Positions 19,301 through 26,910 are shown, counted from the first letter of the stretch. The stretch is 28,180 bases of DNA from G020354085 sp964482055 (GCA_964482055.1 CAYZVX010000034.1:1-28180); one strand, 5' to 3'. Numbers and translations are program-made. Notes: generated by a model from the letters alone, not told the origin.

Positions 19301-19840
19301 TCACAGCCTGGCCGGCTTCAGGGCGATTGTCGCCTTGATCGCGTCGACGGTGCGCCGCCCGACCTTCGTGCCGAGCTCGCGCGTCTTCTCGCTGCGCTCG
19401 TCCTTCAGCAGGTACGTGGGCCGCACCGTGACGATGTGCACAATGTTTGGTGACTCCTTGAGGTTGTAGGCCACGACCTTGAACGGGCGCGACAGGGACC
19501 GGTCGAGGCCAGTGCTGAAGACCTCGTGGCTGAACAGGATCGAGCAGAAATGCACCGCCGTCACCCGCTCGAAGCCGATCACGTTCCACTTGAGCTCGCC
19601 GCCGCGCAGGTGGCGGTTATTCTCGAGCCCCTTGGCGAGGTCCTCTTCGTTGGAAATCAGAAACTGCGCGCGCTCGAGGCCCGACTTGAGATTGCTGAGC
19701 ACTGCGTCGTACTCGCCCTTAGTCTGGTAACGCCACAGCGCCGGACTGTCGCTTGCCGCCGCGGCTGGCGCGGCAGGCGCCAGCGCCGCGGCCAACAGCG
19801 GGCCAAGGCCACGCATCGACCGGATCAGACCCGAAGCCAT
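19301..19840 (-). CDS. Exported DUF302-like protein
   Basis: 179 residues. The N-terminal signal peptide (basic MASGLIRSMRG, hydrophobic core LGPLLAAALAP, cleavage near AAA-SDS) implies a periplasmic product. The mature domain has an early alpha-beta unit (WRYQTKGEYDAVLSNLKSGLERAQFLI), a conserved-looking HFCSILFSHEVFS segment and a strand after PFKVVAYNL, an order like DUF302 domains, whose function is poorly known. The family match is by pattern only. The ATG at 19840 is preferred; a GTG at 19858 adds six residues, and an internal ATG at 19816 is also possible. It appears to lead the cassette, with the next gene 36 bases downstream. Confidence 0.65.
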   Translation of the reverse strand: MASGLIRSMRGLGPLLAAALAPAAPAAAASDSPALWRYQTKGEYDAVLSNLKSGLERAQFLISNEEDLAKGLENNRHLRGGELKWNVIGFERVTAVHFCSILFSHEVFSTGLDRSLSRPFKVVAYNLKESPNIVHIVTVRPTYLLKDERSEKTRELGTKVGRRTVDAIKATIALKPARL

Positions 19841-19973
19841 TTCGCACACCCTACGCACAGCGGCGTCGTGATTGTTTCTACGCCGTCACGCTAGCGCCCC
19901 CAGGCGGAGTCGGCTTTGACATCTATCAAGGTGGCCGGATCGGGAGCCGGCGCACGGGTGCCGAAAAGCCCTG

Positions 19974-20486
19974 TCAGGTCGCCTCGGGCTGCGCGCGGAA
20001 CAGGCCCGCCACGCTCTTGGCATCGGTGATCTCGCCGTCGCGCGCCATCGCCAGCGCCTGCTCAAACGGCAGCCAGTGCACCTTGATGAGCTCGTGCTCC
20101 CCGGTATTGGTCGCGACGGGCGTCAGGTCACGCGCGAGGAACAAATGGATCACTTCGGTAAACACGCCAGGCGAGCTAATGAGACGGCCGAGGGATTGCC
20201 AATCGGCCGCAAGGAGTCCGGCCTCTTCCTTAAGCTCGCGCTGCGCGGTGGCAAGCGGCGCCTCTCCCGGATCGAGCTTGCCGGCCGGCAGTTCCCACAG
20301 CCAGCCGCCCGCGGCATGCCGGAACTGGCGCAGCAGGCAGACGTTGGCATTGGGATCGAGCGCCACCACCGCCGCACCGCCGGGGTGATGGACGATCTCG
20401 AGCTCGGTCTCGCGTCCGTTCGGAAGCGTCAGGCGATCGAGCGTGAGCTCGATAATCTTGCCCCGATAGATGGACTTGCGCTCCAC
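19974..20486 (-). CDS. Nudix hydrolase, ADP-ribose pyrophosphatase-like
   Basis: 170 residues. It hydrolyses a nucleoside diphosphate linked to another group, most likely ADP-ribose to AMP and ribose-5-phosphate. The Nudix box is complete at 69-91: GKLDPGEAPLATAQRELKEE then AGL, fitting G-x5-E-x7-R-E-U-x-E-E-x-G-U. The N-terminal layout (IYRGKIIELTLDRLTLPNG, then HHPGGAAVVAL and LLRQFRHA) matches the ADP-ribose pyrophosphatase/NudF class. The start is the GTG at 20486, nine bases after the epimerase stop; no ATG lies nearby and the N-terminal family pattern begins here. It probably forms an operon with the epimerase gene. An internal prefix from ATG codons would remove the first strand. Confidence 0.88.
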   Translation of the reverse strand: MERKSIYRGKIIELTLDRLTLPNGRETELEIVHHPGGAAVVALDPNANVCLLRQFRHAAGGWLWELPAGKLDPGEAPLATAQRELKEEAGLLAADWQSLGRLISSPGVFTEVIHLFLARDLTPVATNTGEHELIKVHWLPFEQALAMARDGEITDAKSVAGLFRAQPEAT

Positions 20487-20495
20487 GCCCGCCGC

Positions 20496-21383
20496 TCAGC
20501 TTGCCTGCCGCGCCGCCGCCAGGCAGGCGGCGAGCCCTTCGGCAAGCGTAGGGTAGCGCGGCGCGACACCGAGCTCCTCGCGCATTCGGCGGTTGTCGAT
20601 GCGCTTCGACTCGGCGAGGTACGACAACATTCCCGCGTCGATGCGCTCATCGGCGTCGCTGCGCGAGACTTCCGGCGGGCGCGGCAGGCCGAGCGCATCC
20701 GCCACGCACCGGAAGTAATCGGTCATGGTGCTCGGGTGACCATCGGAGACGTTGTACACGGCGCCGGCGCGCCCACGTTCCATCGCGGCCAGGCAGGCCG
20801 CGACCAGATCATCGGCGTGCACGCGGTTGCTCCACAGTGCCTCGTCCTCGCGCAGCAGCGGCAGGTTCTTGCGCAGCCGCTCGACCGGCAGGCGATCGGG
20901 CCCGTAAATACCGGGTACGCGCAGGATCACAGCCTCACAGCCGCTGCGCGCGCCGAACGCGCGCAATTGCTCCTCGGCATCGAGGCGGCGCCGGGCGCGG
21001 CCAGCGGTGGGGTTCGGTGCGCGCGTCTCGTCCACCCATTCGCCGTGGCAGTCGCCATACACGCCCGTGGTGCTGATGTACACGATGCGCCGCGGCGGGC
21101 GCGGCGCGACCGCGGCGAGAAAGGCCGACATGCGCGTGTCGCGCACGCCGCTCGCGGGCGGCGGCGCGAAGTAGTACACGCCCTGCCCCGCCACGTCCAA
21201 GCCAGCCAGTGAACCCGGATCGTCCAGATCGCCGCGTACCGGCTCGATGCCGAGCGCGCCGAGCGCCTGCGCGCTGTCCTCGGAACGGGCGAGTGCATTT
21301 ACGCGGCTGCCGCGTGCCCGTTCCGCGGCGGCGACCCGACGCCCGACGTATCCGCACCCGACAATGACAATCTTCGACGCCAC
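20496..21383 (-). CDS. NAD(P)-dependent epimerase/dehydratase of the YeeZ-like SDR group
   Basis: 295 residues with an extended-SDR Rossmann fold. The cofactor loop is IVGCGYVGRRVA (GxGxxG) at the N-terminus, the RGDLDD acidic turn follows, and then RRIVYISTTGVYGD with the active-site Tyr region. The usual YxxxK pair is degenerate here (no Lys four residues after a Tyr), as in YeeZ-type proteins. The C-terminal half contains RVPGIYGPDRLP, NRVHADDLVAACL and YNVSDG, the usual substrate-lobe signatures. The start is the GTG at 21383; the Rossmann strand KIVIVG follows three codons later, so the start cannot be much further in. The substrate is unknown. It is co-directional with the Nudix gene, nine bases away. 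Confidence 0.87.
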   Translation of the reverse strand: MASKIVIVGCGYVGRRVAAAERARGSRVNALARSEDSAQALGALGIEPVRGDLDDPGSLAGLDVAGQGVYYFAPPPASGVRDTRMSAFLAAVAPRPPRRIVYISTTGVYGDCHGEWVDETRAPNPTAGRARRRLDAEEQLRAFGARSGCEAVILRVPGIYGPDRLPVERLRKNLPLLREDEALWSNRVHADDLVAACLAAMERGRAGAVYNVSDGHPSTMTDYFRCVADALGLPRPPEVSRSDADERIDAGMLSYLAESKRIDNRRMREELGVAPRYPTLAEGLAACLAAARQAS

Positions 21384-21400
21384 GCGCGGTATTGAAACAC

Positions 21401-21441
21401 AAAAACGACTCCGGCATCAGCCGCGCAGACCATCGTCTGCG
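21401..21441 (-). terminator. Possible terminator after the nuoI-like gene
   Basis: Reading the minus strand from 21441: a 7-bp hairpin CGCAGAC/GTCTGCG (21424-21441), a small CGGC/GCCG stem (21412-21423), then a five-T run at 21405-21401. Spacing to the T-run is loose, so the call is weak. Confidence 0.35.
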
Positions 21442-21476
21442 ACAGGACGCCGCGCTCAAGAATCTGGCGCGAATGA

Positions 21477-22025
21477 CTAACGGTAGCGACCGTCGGCGGC
21501 ACGGTCGGCGGCGATCTGGGCCTCGAAACGGTCGCCGTTGGCGAGCAGCCGTTGTTTGTCGATCACGGCCTCGCCGCGCGACTCCTCGTGGAACTCGAAG
21601 TGGCGGGTGAGCACGATGGCGTCCACCGGACAGGCCTCTTCGCAGAAGCCGCACCAGACGCACTTGAACAGGTCGATGTCGTAGCGCGTGGTGCGGCGCA
21701 TGCCATGCTGCACCGGGAGGTGCGAATGTGGCGCGAGCCCAGGAATGGGCGAAGCCGCCGGGCGTTCCTCGGATTCGATCGTGATGCAGCACGCCGGGCA
21801 CACTGCCTCGCACAGCTTGCAGGCGATGCAGCGCTCCTCGCCGTTCGGATAGCGGCGCAGCGCGTGCAGGCCGCGAAAGCGCGGGCTCTGCGGGGTCTTC
21901 TCCTCCGGGTACTGGATGGTGAACTTGTTCTTGAACAGGAAGCGCCCGGTGACGCCCAAGCCGCGCACCAGCTCGGCGAGCGTGAACGCCCGCACGTAGC
22001 GCTTGGCTGGCTCAGCTAGTCTCAC
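21477..22025 (-). CDS. nuoI: NuoI-type 8Fe ferredoxin (NADH:quinone oxidoreductase chain I homolog), orphan
   Basis: 182 residues. NuoI carries clusters N6a/N6b in complex I. Cluster motifs are C66IAC69KLC72EAVC76P and C122VWC125GFC128EEAC132P; flanking segments TIQYPEEKTPQSPRFRGLHA and the C-terminal AQIAADRAAD are characteristic. Residues ~89-109 are a 21-residue insertion between the clusters that the family lacks, and CPACC adds two cysteines after cluster 1. The start is the GTG at 22025: AAGGAGG lies 5 bases upstream. The ATG at 22091 sits in a hairpin and would add 22 residues without family match. No other nuo gene is nearby. It is the last gene of the SUF-Rieske block, so it may be a second copy serving as a ferredoxin. 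Confidence 0.85.
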   Translation of the reverse strand: MRLAEPAKRYVRAFTLAELVRGLGVTGRFLFKNKFTIQYPEEKTPQSPRFRGLHALRRYPNGEERCIACKLCEAVCPACCITIESEERPAASPIPGLAPHSHLPVQHGMRRTTRYDIDLFKCVWCGFCEEACPVDAIVLTRHFEFHEESRGEAVIDKQRLLANGDRFEAQIAADRAADGRYR

Positions 22026-22050
22026 CACGTCCTCCTTGCCATCCGTGGCG

Positions 22051-22133
22051 CGGCGCTCGGGGGCGCCGATAAGCCCGTCCCGTACTTCCATGTACGGGCG
22101 CTCGCCGGGACGAAGACACGTTAGGTGTCTTCG
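22051..22133. promoter_or_regulatory. Three consecutive stem-loops between the Rieske and nuoI-like genes
   Basis: CGGCGC/GCGCCG (22051-22056 with 22063-22068), CCCGTAC/GTACGGG (22079-22085 with 22092-22098) and CGAAGACAC/GTGTCTTCG (22111-22119 with 22125-22133, overlapping the Rieske stop). All are perfect. They may slow read-through into nuoI or protect the upstream message. Confidence 0.5.
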
Positions 22134-22465
22134 CCTTTCTCCGACCCACCCCAGCGGTCGTCGCGCACCAGCACCTGCCCGTCTTGCACCCGTACCGGGA
22201 AGACGTGCACGGCCTCGTAGGCGGGCGGCGCGGTGACTGCGCCGGTCCGGATGTTGAAACGCGCGCCGTGGCGCGGGCAGACCACCTCTTCGCCCTGCAC
22301 CTCCCCGCCCGCGAGCGACTCGCCGTCATGGGTACAGGCATCATCGATGGCGTAGTACTGGCCGCCGACGTTGAAGACGGCCACCATCGCGCCGTCCACC
22401 TCGACCACCTTGAAGGCGCCGGGGCCGATCTCCTCAGTACGCGCAACCGCGATCCAGCCGCTCAT
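22121..22465 (-). CDS. Rieske-type [2Fe-2S] ferredoxin
   Basis: 114 residues, a stand-alone Rieske domain like the small electron carriers of the NirD/biphenyl-ferredoxin group. Cluster ligands are C44-T-H46 (CTHDGESL) and C63-P-R-H66 (CPRHGARF). No membrane anchor, so cytoplasmic. The ATG at 22465 is chosen because family members begin close to MSGWIAVARTEEI; a GTG at 22477 overlaps the previous stop (GTGA) and adds four residues. It sits in the SUF operon directly after the DUF59 gene, a common place for such ferredoxins, which suggests a role in electron supply for cluster assembly; that role is inferred. Confidence 0.88.
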   Translation of the reverse strand: MSGWIAVARTEEIGPGAFKVVEVDGAMVAVFNVGGQYYAIDDACTHDGESLAGGEVQGEEVVCPRHGARFNIRTGAVTAPPAYEAVHVFPVRVQDGQVLVRDDRWGGSEKGEDT

Positions 22466-22473
22466 CGCGCCGC

Positions 22474-22821
22474 TCACAGCAAGCCGAGCTCAAGGCGGTT
22501 CGCCTCGGACATGCGGCTCGGCGACCATGGCGGCTCCCAGACGATCTCCACCTCGGCCGAGGTCACGCCGGGCACGGCTTCGAGCACGCGCCTGACCTCG
22601 GCCGGGAACTGCTGTGCCGCCGGGCAGCCGGGGGTGGTGAGCGTCATGAGCACCCGCACCCGGCCCGCGTCGTAGACTTCGAGCGCATAAATGAGCCCGA
22701 GGTCGTAGATGTTGAGCGGAATCTCTGGATCGTGCACGGTGCGCAGGGCCGCGATCAGCCGTGCCTTGAGCGCATCGACAGCCGTCGGTGCCACGACCGC
22801 GTCCGTGCCGGATCTAGTCAT
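22474..22821 (-). CDS. DUF59/MIP18-family iron-sulfur assembly protein (SufT-like)
   Basis: 115 residues. The family helps mature [4Fe-4S] proteins and is often encoded in SUF operons. Seen: DPEIPLNIYDLGLIY, the hallmark segment, then VLMTLTTPGCPAAQQFP with the conserved Cys, and VWEPPWSPSRMSE near the C-terminus. The start at 22821 overlaps the sufU stop (ATGA) and has GAGGGA eight bases upstream; the ATG at 22830 would leave no room for a ribosome site. Its stop overlaps a GTG just before the Rieske gene. It lacks the SufT N-terminal extension, so the PaaD/SufT-like label is by family only. Confidence 0.87.
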   Translation of the reverse strand: MTRSGTDAVVAPTAVDALKARLIAALRTVHDPEIPLNIYDLGLIYALEVYDAGRVRVLMTLTTPGCPAAQQFPAEVRRVLEAVPGVTSAEVEIVWEPPWSPSRMSEANRLELGLL

Positions 22822-23339
22822 CGCGCGCATCCCTCGTCGGTCGAGTCATCGACGTTGGCGCACTCCTCGGGGGGCGGTGCGCCCTCATCTTCCGTGCTCA
22901 CCGTGCCGGGCCGCTCCTCGAGCGCGGCGTTGAGCACGTGCCAGGCGAGTGTGGCGCACTTGACGCGCATCGGGTAGTCGCGCACGCCGGCCAGGATCCG
23001 CAGCTTGCCCAAGCCCTCGGGCTCCTCACCCTGGGTGAGCAGGCGGTGCACGCCCTGGAAGAGGCGCCGCGCGTCCTCGACGCGCCTGCCCTTGATCGCC
23101 TCGGTCATGAGCGAGGCGGAAGCCGTCGAGATCGCGCAGCCCGCGCCCTCGAAGCCAACGTCCCGGATCAGGCCATCCTCAACGCGCAGGTGCACGCGAA
23201 ACTCGTCGTTGCACACCGGATTGAAGCCATGCGCGTGGTGGGTGCTGGCCGGCGGAATCCTCTGGAAGTTGCGCGGGTTGCGGTTGTGATCGAGGATCAC
23301 TTCCTCGTACAGCGCGCGGATGTCGGCGGGAGCCGTCAT
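22818..23339 (-). CDS. sufU: SufU, zinc-binding sulfur acceptor/scaffold of the SUF system
   Basis: 173 residues. SufU accepts persulfide sulfur from SufS and passes it to SufBCD. Zinc/active-site residues are C43 and D45 in NPVCND, C68 in GAGCAIS, and C128 in RVKCATLAWH. The ~20-residue insertion (VHRLLTQGEEPEGLG) separates SufU from IscU. NPVCND replaces the usual NPxCGD, but the Asp is kept. The C-terminal ~30 residues are an acidic extension ending in DEGCAR. The start at 23339 has GGGAGG seven bases upstream and overlaps the sufD stop by ATGA. The gene for its partner sulfur donor, sufS, is missing from its usual place just before it. Confidence 0.92.
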   Translation of the reverse strand: MTAPADIRALYEEVILDHNRNPRNFQRIPPASTHHAHGFNPVCNDEFRVHLRVEDGLIRDVGFEGAGCAISTASASLMTEAIKGRRVEDARRLFQGVHRLLTQGEEPEGLGKLRILAGVRDYPMRVKCATLAWHVLNAALEERPGTVSTEDEGAPPPEECANVDDSTDEGCAR

Positions 23340-24664
23340 AAGGATGCCTCCCGCGCGTGCGGCAAGGCCAGGCGGAGCGCCAGTTGCTCGTCGAGCTGGG
23401 CACGCAGCGGCGCCAGGCGGATTCGCGCCAGCACGTCGGCTGCGAAGGCGTACACCAGCAGGCTGCGCGCGTGTGCGACGTCGAGGCCGCGGGTACGCAG
23501 GTAGAACAGCGCGTCGGGGTCGAGATTGCCGACGGTCGCGCCGTGCGCACACTTGACGTCATCGGCGTAGATCTCAAGCTGCGGGCGGCTGTCGGCCTCG
23601 GCACCCGCGGACAACAGCAGATTGTGGTTGGCCTGCTCGGCGTCGCTGTGGCTCGCCTGCGGGTGCACGACGATGCGCCCGCTGAACACCGCGCGCGACT
23701 CCCCGTCGAGCACGCCCTTGTAGAGCTCGCGGCTCGTACCGCGCCTCTGGCGGTGATCGATGCGCGTGTGGCTGTCGATGTGCTGGCGCCCGCGGGTGAC
23801 CGTCAGACCGTTGAGCGTGCACTCCGCCCCTTCCCCGTCGAGCATCGCGTACAGCTCATGGCGGACGATGCGCCCGCCAAGCGCAATGCAGTGCGAGGTA
23901 TAGCGGCCGTCGCGCGCGAGGTGCACGTGCGTGCTGCCAATGTGGTAGGCGGCCTCGCCTTCGCGCCCGAGCCGGTAGTGCTCGATCTGCGCGCCGGGCT
24001 CGAGCGCGATCTCGGTCACGCTGTTGGTGAGACCGGTCGTGTCGGTGAGCGCCACGTAGCTTTCAATCACGCGCAGCGCGGCTCCGGCCTCGGCCACGAC
24101 CAGATTGCGCACATAGGCCAGGCTGTCGGCCACGCCGCTTGCCACGAACAACAGGTGCAGCGGCGCGTCGAGCACGGTCCCGGGCGCAGCCCGGATGAAC
24201 GCGCCATCCCGCAGAAACGCAGCATTGAGCGCGGCAAAGCCGTCGCGGGCGGGCTCGGCGTAGCGGCCAAGCCAGGGCTCCAGCCGCTCGGGCGCCTGCG
24301 CCAGCGCCTCGGCCAGGCTCATGACCTCGATGCCGGCCGGCAGACCTGCCACCGTCGACAAGGCTGGAATGAAGCGGCCGTCCACGAACACCAGCTGGTG
24401 CCCGGCAAGCGTATACGGCGTAAGGGCGGCGGCATCGGGCGCCGGGCCCGCGCCGCCCAAGCGGAAGCGGCGCTGCGCGATCGGGCGCGCATCGGTGTAC
24501 TTCCAGTCCTCGTCGCGCAGCGTGGGGAAGCCGCGCGCGCGGAACGTCTCGAGCGCCGCGACCCGCTGCGCCTGTAGCCACGGCGCATGGCGCCCGGGCA
24601 GGGTCCGTTCGACCTGCCGGAAGTCTTCCAGGAAGGGGCTGAGCCTGTCGGTCGCTGCGTTCAT
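23336..24664 (-). CDS. sufD: SufD, Fe-S cluster assembly scaffold subunit
   Basis: 442 residues. It forms SufBC2D with SufB and SufC, where clusters are built de novo. Features: the N-terminal helical part with RDEDWKYTDARPI, typical of SufD, the beta-helix core, IVVHPQASHSDAEQANHNLLLS, and VKCAHGATVGNLDPDALFYLRTRGL with the conserved His after KCaHGAT. Length is usual. The ATG at 24664 overlaps the sufC stop (ATGA), and the stop overlaps the sufU start the same way, giving an unbroken translationally coupled chain sufC-sufD-sufU. Confidence 0.95.
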   Translation of the reverse strand: MNAATDRLSPFLEDFRQVERTLPGRHAPWLQAQRVAALETFRARGFPTLRDEDWKYTDARPIAQRRFRLGGAGPAPDAAALTPYTLAGHQLVFVDGRFIPALSTVAGLPAGIEVMSLAEALAQAPERLEPWLGRYAEPARDGFAALNAAFLRDGAFIRAAPGTVLDAPLHLLFVASGVADSLAYVRNLVVAEAGAALRVIESYVALTDTTGLTNSVTEIALEPGAQIEHYRLGREGEAAYHIGSTHVHLARDGRYTSHCIALGGRIVRHELYAMLDGEGAECTLNGLTVTRGRQHIDSHTRIDHRQRRGTSRELYKGVLDGESRAVFSGRIVVHPQASHSDAEQANHNLLLSAGAEADSRPQLEIYADDVKCAHGATVGNLDPDALFYLRTRGLDVAHARSLLVYAFAADVLARIRLAPLRAQLDEQLALRLALPHAREASL

Positions 24665-25431
24665 GGTGTCGCTTGTGCGCGCGTCCCCGCCTGCGCCTCG
24701 ATCCAGCCGTACCCGCGTTCCTCGAGCTCGAGCGCCAGGCGCCGGTCGCCGGACTTGACGATGCGCCCGCCGGCCAGCACATGGACGTAGTCGGGCGTGA
24801 TGTAGTCGAGCAGCCGCTGATAGTGCGTAACGAGGATGATGGCGCGCTCCGGGCTGCGCAGGCTGTTTACGCCGTTCGCCACCACCTTGAGCGCGTCGAT
24901 GTCGAGGCCGGAATCGGTCTCGTCCAGGATCGCAAGCCTTGGTGCGAGCACGGCCATGTGCAGAATCTCGTTGCGTTTCTTCTCGCCACCGGAGAAGCCC
25001 TCGTTCACGGCCCGGTACAGGAATTCCTCCGGCATCTCCATGAGCTTCATCTTGTCCTTGACCAGCAGCAGGAAGTCCATGGCGTCGAGCTCCGGCTCGC
25101 CGCGCGCCTTGCGCATCGTATTGAGCGCGGCCTTCAGGAGGTAGATGTTGCTCACCCCCGGAATCTCAACCGGATACTGGAAGCCGAGAAAAATCCCGGC
25201 GCGCGCCCGATCCTCGGGCTTCATGGCGAGCAGGTCCTGATCGGCGTAACGGACCTCGCCCGAGACCACCTGGTACTGCTCGCGCCCGGCGAGCACCTGC
25301 GCGAGCGTGCTCTTGCCGGAGCCGTTCGGCCCCATGATGGCGTGCACCTCCCCGGCCTTCACCTCCAGGTCGATGCCCTTGAGGATCGCCTTGCCTTCCA
25401 CGTTCACATGTAGGTTTCTGATGGTCAGCAT
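24661..25431 (-). CDS. sufC: SufC, ABC-type ATPase of the SUF scaffold
   Basis: 256 residues. A soluble ABC ATPase that drives shape change in SufBC2D. Walker A GPNGSGKS (34-41), Q-loop in FLGFQYPVEIPG, signature FSGGEKKR, SufC-specific Walker B/D-loop LAILDETDSGLDID, and H-loop VTHYQR. The start at 25431 is preferred because family members begin MLxIxNLHV and GAGGG lies eight bases upstream; ATGs at 25446 and 25437 would add five or two residues. The gap to sufB is about 30 bases and sufD overlaps by ATGA. Confidence 0.95.
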   Translation of the reverse strand: MLTIRNLHVNVEGKAILKGIDLEVKAGEVHAIMGPNGSGKSTLAQVLAGREQYQVVSGEVRYADQDLLAMKPEDRARAGIFLGFQYPVEIPGVSNIYLLKAALNTMRKARGEPELDAMDFLLLVKDKMKLMEMPEEFLYRAVNEGFSGGEKKRNEILHMAVLAPRLAILDETDSGLDIDALKVVANGVNSLRSPERAIILVTHYQRLLDYITPDYVHVLAGGRIVKSGDRRLALELEERGYGWIEAQAGTRAQATP

Positions 25432-25461
25432 CGCCATTTCCCTCATAACTCGAAACCGAAG

Positions 25462-26910
25462 TTATCCGATCGCCCCTTCGAGGCTCACGTTGAGCAGCTT
25501 CTGCGCCTCGACCGCAAACTCCATGGGCAGCTCCTTGAACACCTCCTTGCAGAACCCGTTGACGATCATGCTCACCGCATCCTCCGCCGACAGTCCGCGG
25601 GTCTTGAGATAGAAGAGCTGGTCGTCGCTGATCTTCGAGGTCGTCGCCTCGTGCTCGACGATCGCGCTCGGGTTCCTCGATTCGATGTACGGGAAGGTGT
25701 GGGCCGCGCACTGATCACCCATGAGCAGCGAATCGCACTGCGAGTAGTTGCGCGCGCCGTCGGCGCCCTTGAGGATCTTTACCAGCCCGCGATAGGCGTT
25801 GCTGCCGTGACCGGCGGAGATGCCCTTCGAGACGATCGTGCTGCGCGTGTTGCGCCCGATGTGGATCATCTTGGTGCCGGTATCGGCCTGCTGGTAATTG
25901 TTGGTCACCGCCACCGAGTAGAATTTGCCGACCGAGCCCTCGCCCTCGAGGATCACGCTCGGGTATTTCCAGGTAATGGCCGATCCGGTCTCGACCTGGG
26001 TCCAGGAGATCTTCGCGTTGGCGCCGCGGCAGTGGCCGCGCTTGGTGACGAAGTTGTACACGCCGCCCCGGCCCTGCTCGTCGCCCGGGTACCAGTTCTG
26101 CACCGTCGAGTACTTGATCTCGGCGTCCTTGAGCGCCACCAACTCCACGACCGCCGCATGCAGCTGGTGCTCATCGCGCATCGGCGCCGAGCAGCCTTCC
26201 AGGTAGCTCACGTAGGCGCCTTCGTCGGCGATGATCAAGGTCCGCTCGAACTGGCCGGTCTTCGCGGTGTTGATGCGAAAGTACGTCGACAGCTCCATCG
26301 GGCAACGCACGCCCTTCGGCACGTAGACGAAGGTACCGTCGCTGAACACGGCGGAGTTCAAGGCAGCATAGAAATTGTCGGTGGGCGGAACCACGGTGCC
26401 GAGGTGCTGGCGCACGAGCTCCGAGTGCTCGCGCACCGCCTCGGAGAATGCGCAGAAGACGATGCCGAGCGAGGCGAGCTTCTCGCGGTAGGTGGTCGCG
26501 ACCGAAACGCTGTCGAACACCGCGTCGACCGCCACGCCGGCGAGCGCGGCGCGTTCGTTGAGCGGAATGCCGAGCTTTTCGTAGGTCTCGAGCAGCTTCG
26601 GGTCCACGTCGGCGAGGCTTCCGGGCGCGTTGGCACGCGACTTTGGCGCCGCGTAGTAGACGATCGACTGGTAATCGATCGGCGGGTGCTGCACGTGCGC
26701 CCAGCGCGGCGCCTGCATGCCGGCCCAATGGCGATAGGCCGCGAGCCGCCAGGCGAGCATGAACTCGGGCTCGCCCTTCTTGGCCGAGATCAGCCGGATC
26801 ACATCCTCACTCAAACCCGGCGGGACCGTGTCGGCCTCGAGCTCGGTCACGAAGCCGTGCGGGTAGTCACGCCCTACCAGTGTGTCGAGGGGCTGGGTCG
26901 CCTGTGCCAT
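25462..26910 (-). CDS. sufB: SufB, Fe-S cluster assembly scaffold subunit
   Basis: 482 residues, normal for SufB. It binds the nascent cluster in SufBC2D. Characteristic segments: KKGEPEFMLAWRLAAYRHW, VYYAAPK, FVYVPKGVRCPMELSTYFRIN, YLEGCSAPMRDEHQLHAAVVEL, RNYSQCDSLLMGDQCAAHTFPY (partly holding the functional Cys) and KISDDQLFYLKTRGL. The ATG at 26910 has GGGAGG five bases upstream. First gene of the SUF block; a putative IscR-type operator lies about 100 bases upstream. No SufR/IscR gene precedes it; the next gene upstream is rimI. Confidence 0.96.
   Translation of the reverse strand: MAQATQPLDTLVGRDYPHGFVTELEADTVPPGLSEDVIRLISAKKGEPEFMLAWRLAAYRHWAGMQAPRWAHVQHPPIDYQSIVYYAAPKSRANAPGSLADVDPKLLETYEKLGIPLNERAALAGVAVDAVFDSVSVATTYREKLASLGIVFCAFSEAVREHSELVRQHLGTVVPPTDNFYAALNSAVFSDGTFVYVPKGVRCPMELSTYFRINTAKTGQFERTLIIADEGAYVSYLEGCSAPMRDEHQLHAAVVELVALKDAEIKYSTVQNWYPGDEQGRGGVYNFVTKRGHCRGANAKISWTQVETGSAITWKYPSVILEGEGSVGKFYSVAVTNNYQQADTGTKMIHIGRNTRSTIVSKGISAGHGSNAYRGLVKILKGADGARNYSQCDSLLMGDQCAAHTFPYIESRNPSAIVEHEATTSKISDDQLFYLKTRGLSAEDAVSMIVNGFCKEVFKELPMEFAVEAQKLLNVSLEGAIG

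Noticed and set aside
22026..22091. ATG at 22091 as the start of the nuoI-like gene
   Set aside because: It lies in the 22079-22098 hairpin, has no ribosome site, and the added residues do not match NuoI; the GTG at 22025 has AAGGAGG at proper distance.
23336..23340. Hidden or broken sufS between sufD and sufU
   Set aside because: The two genes overlap by four bases; no PLP-lysine or cysteine-loop sequence of a desulfurase was seen in any frame nearby.
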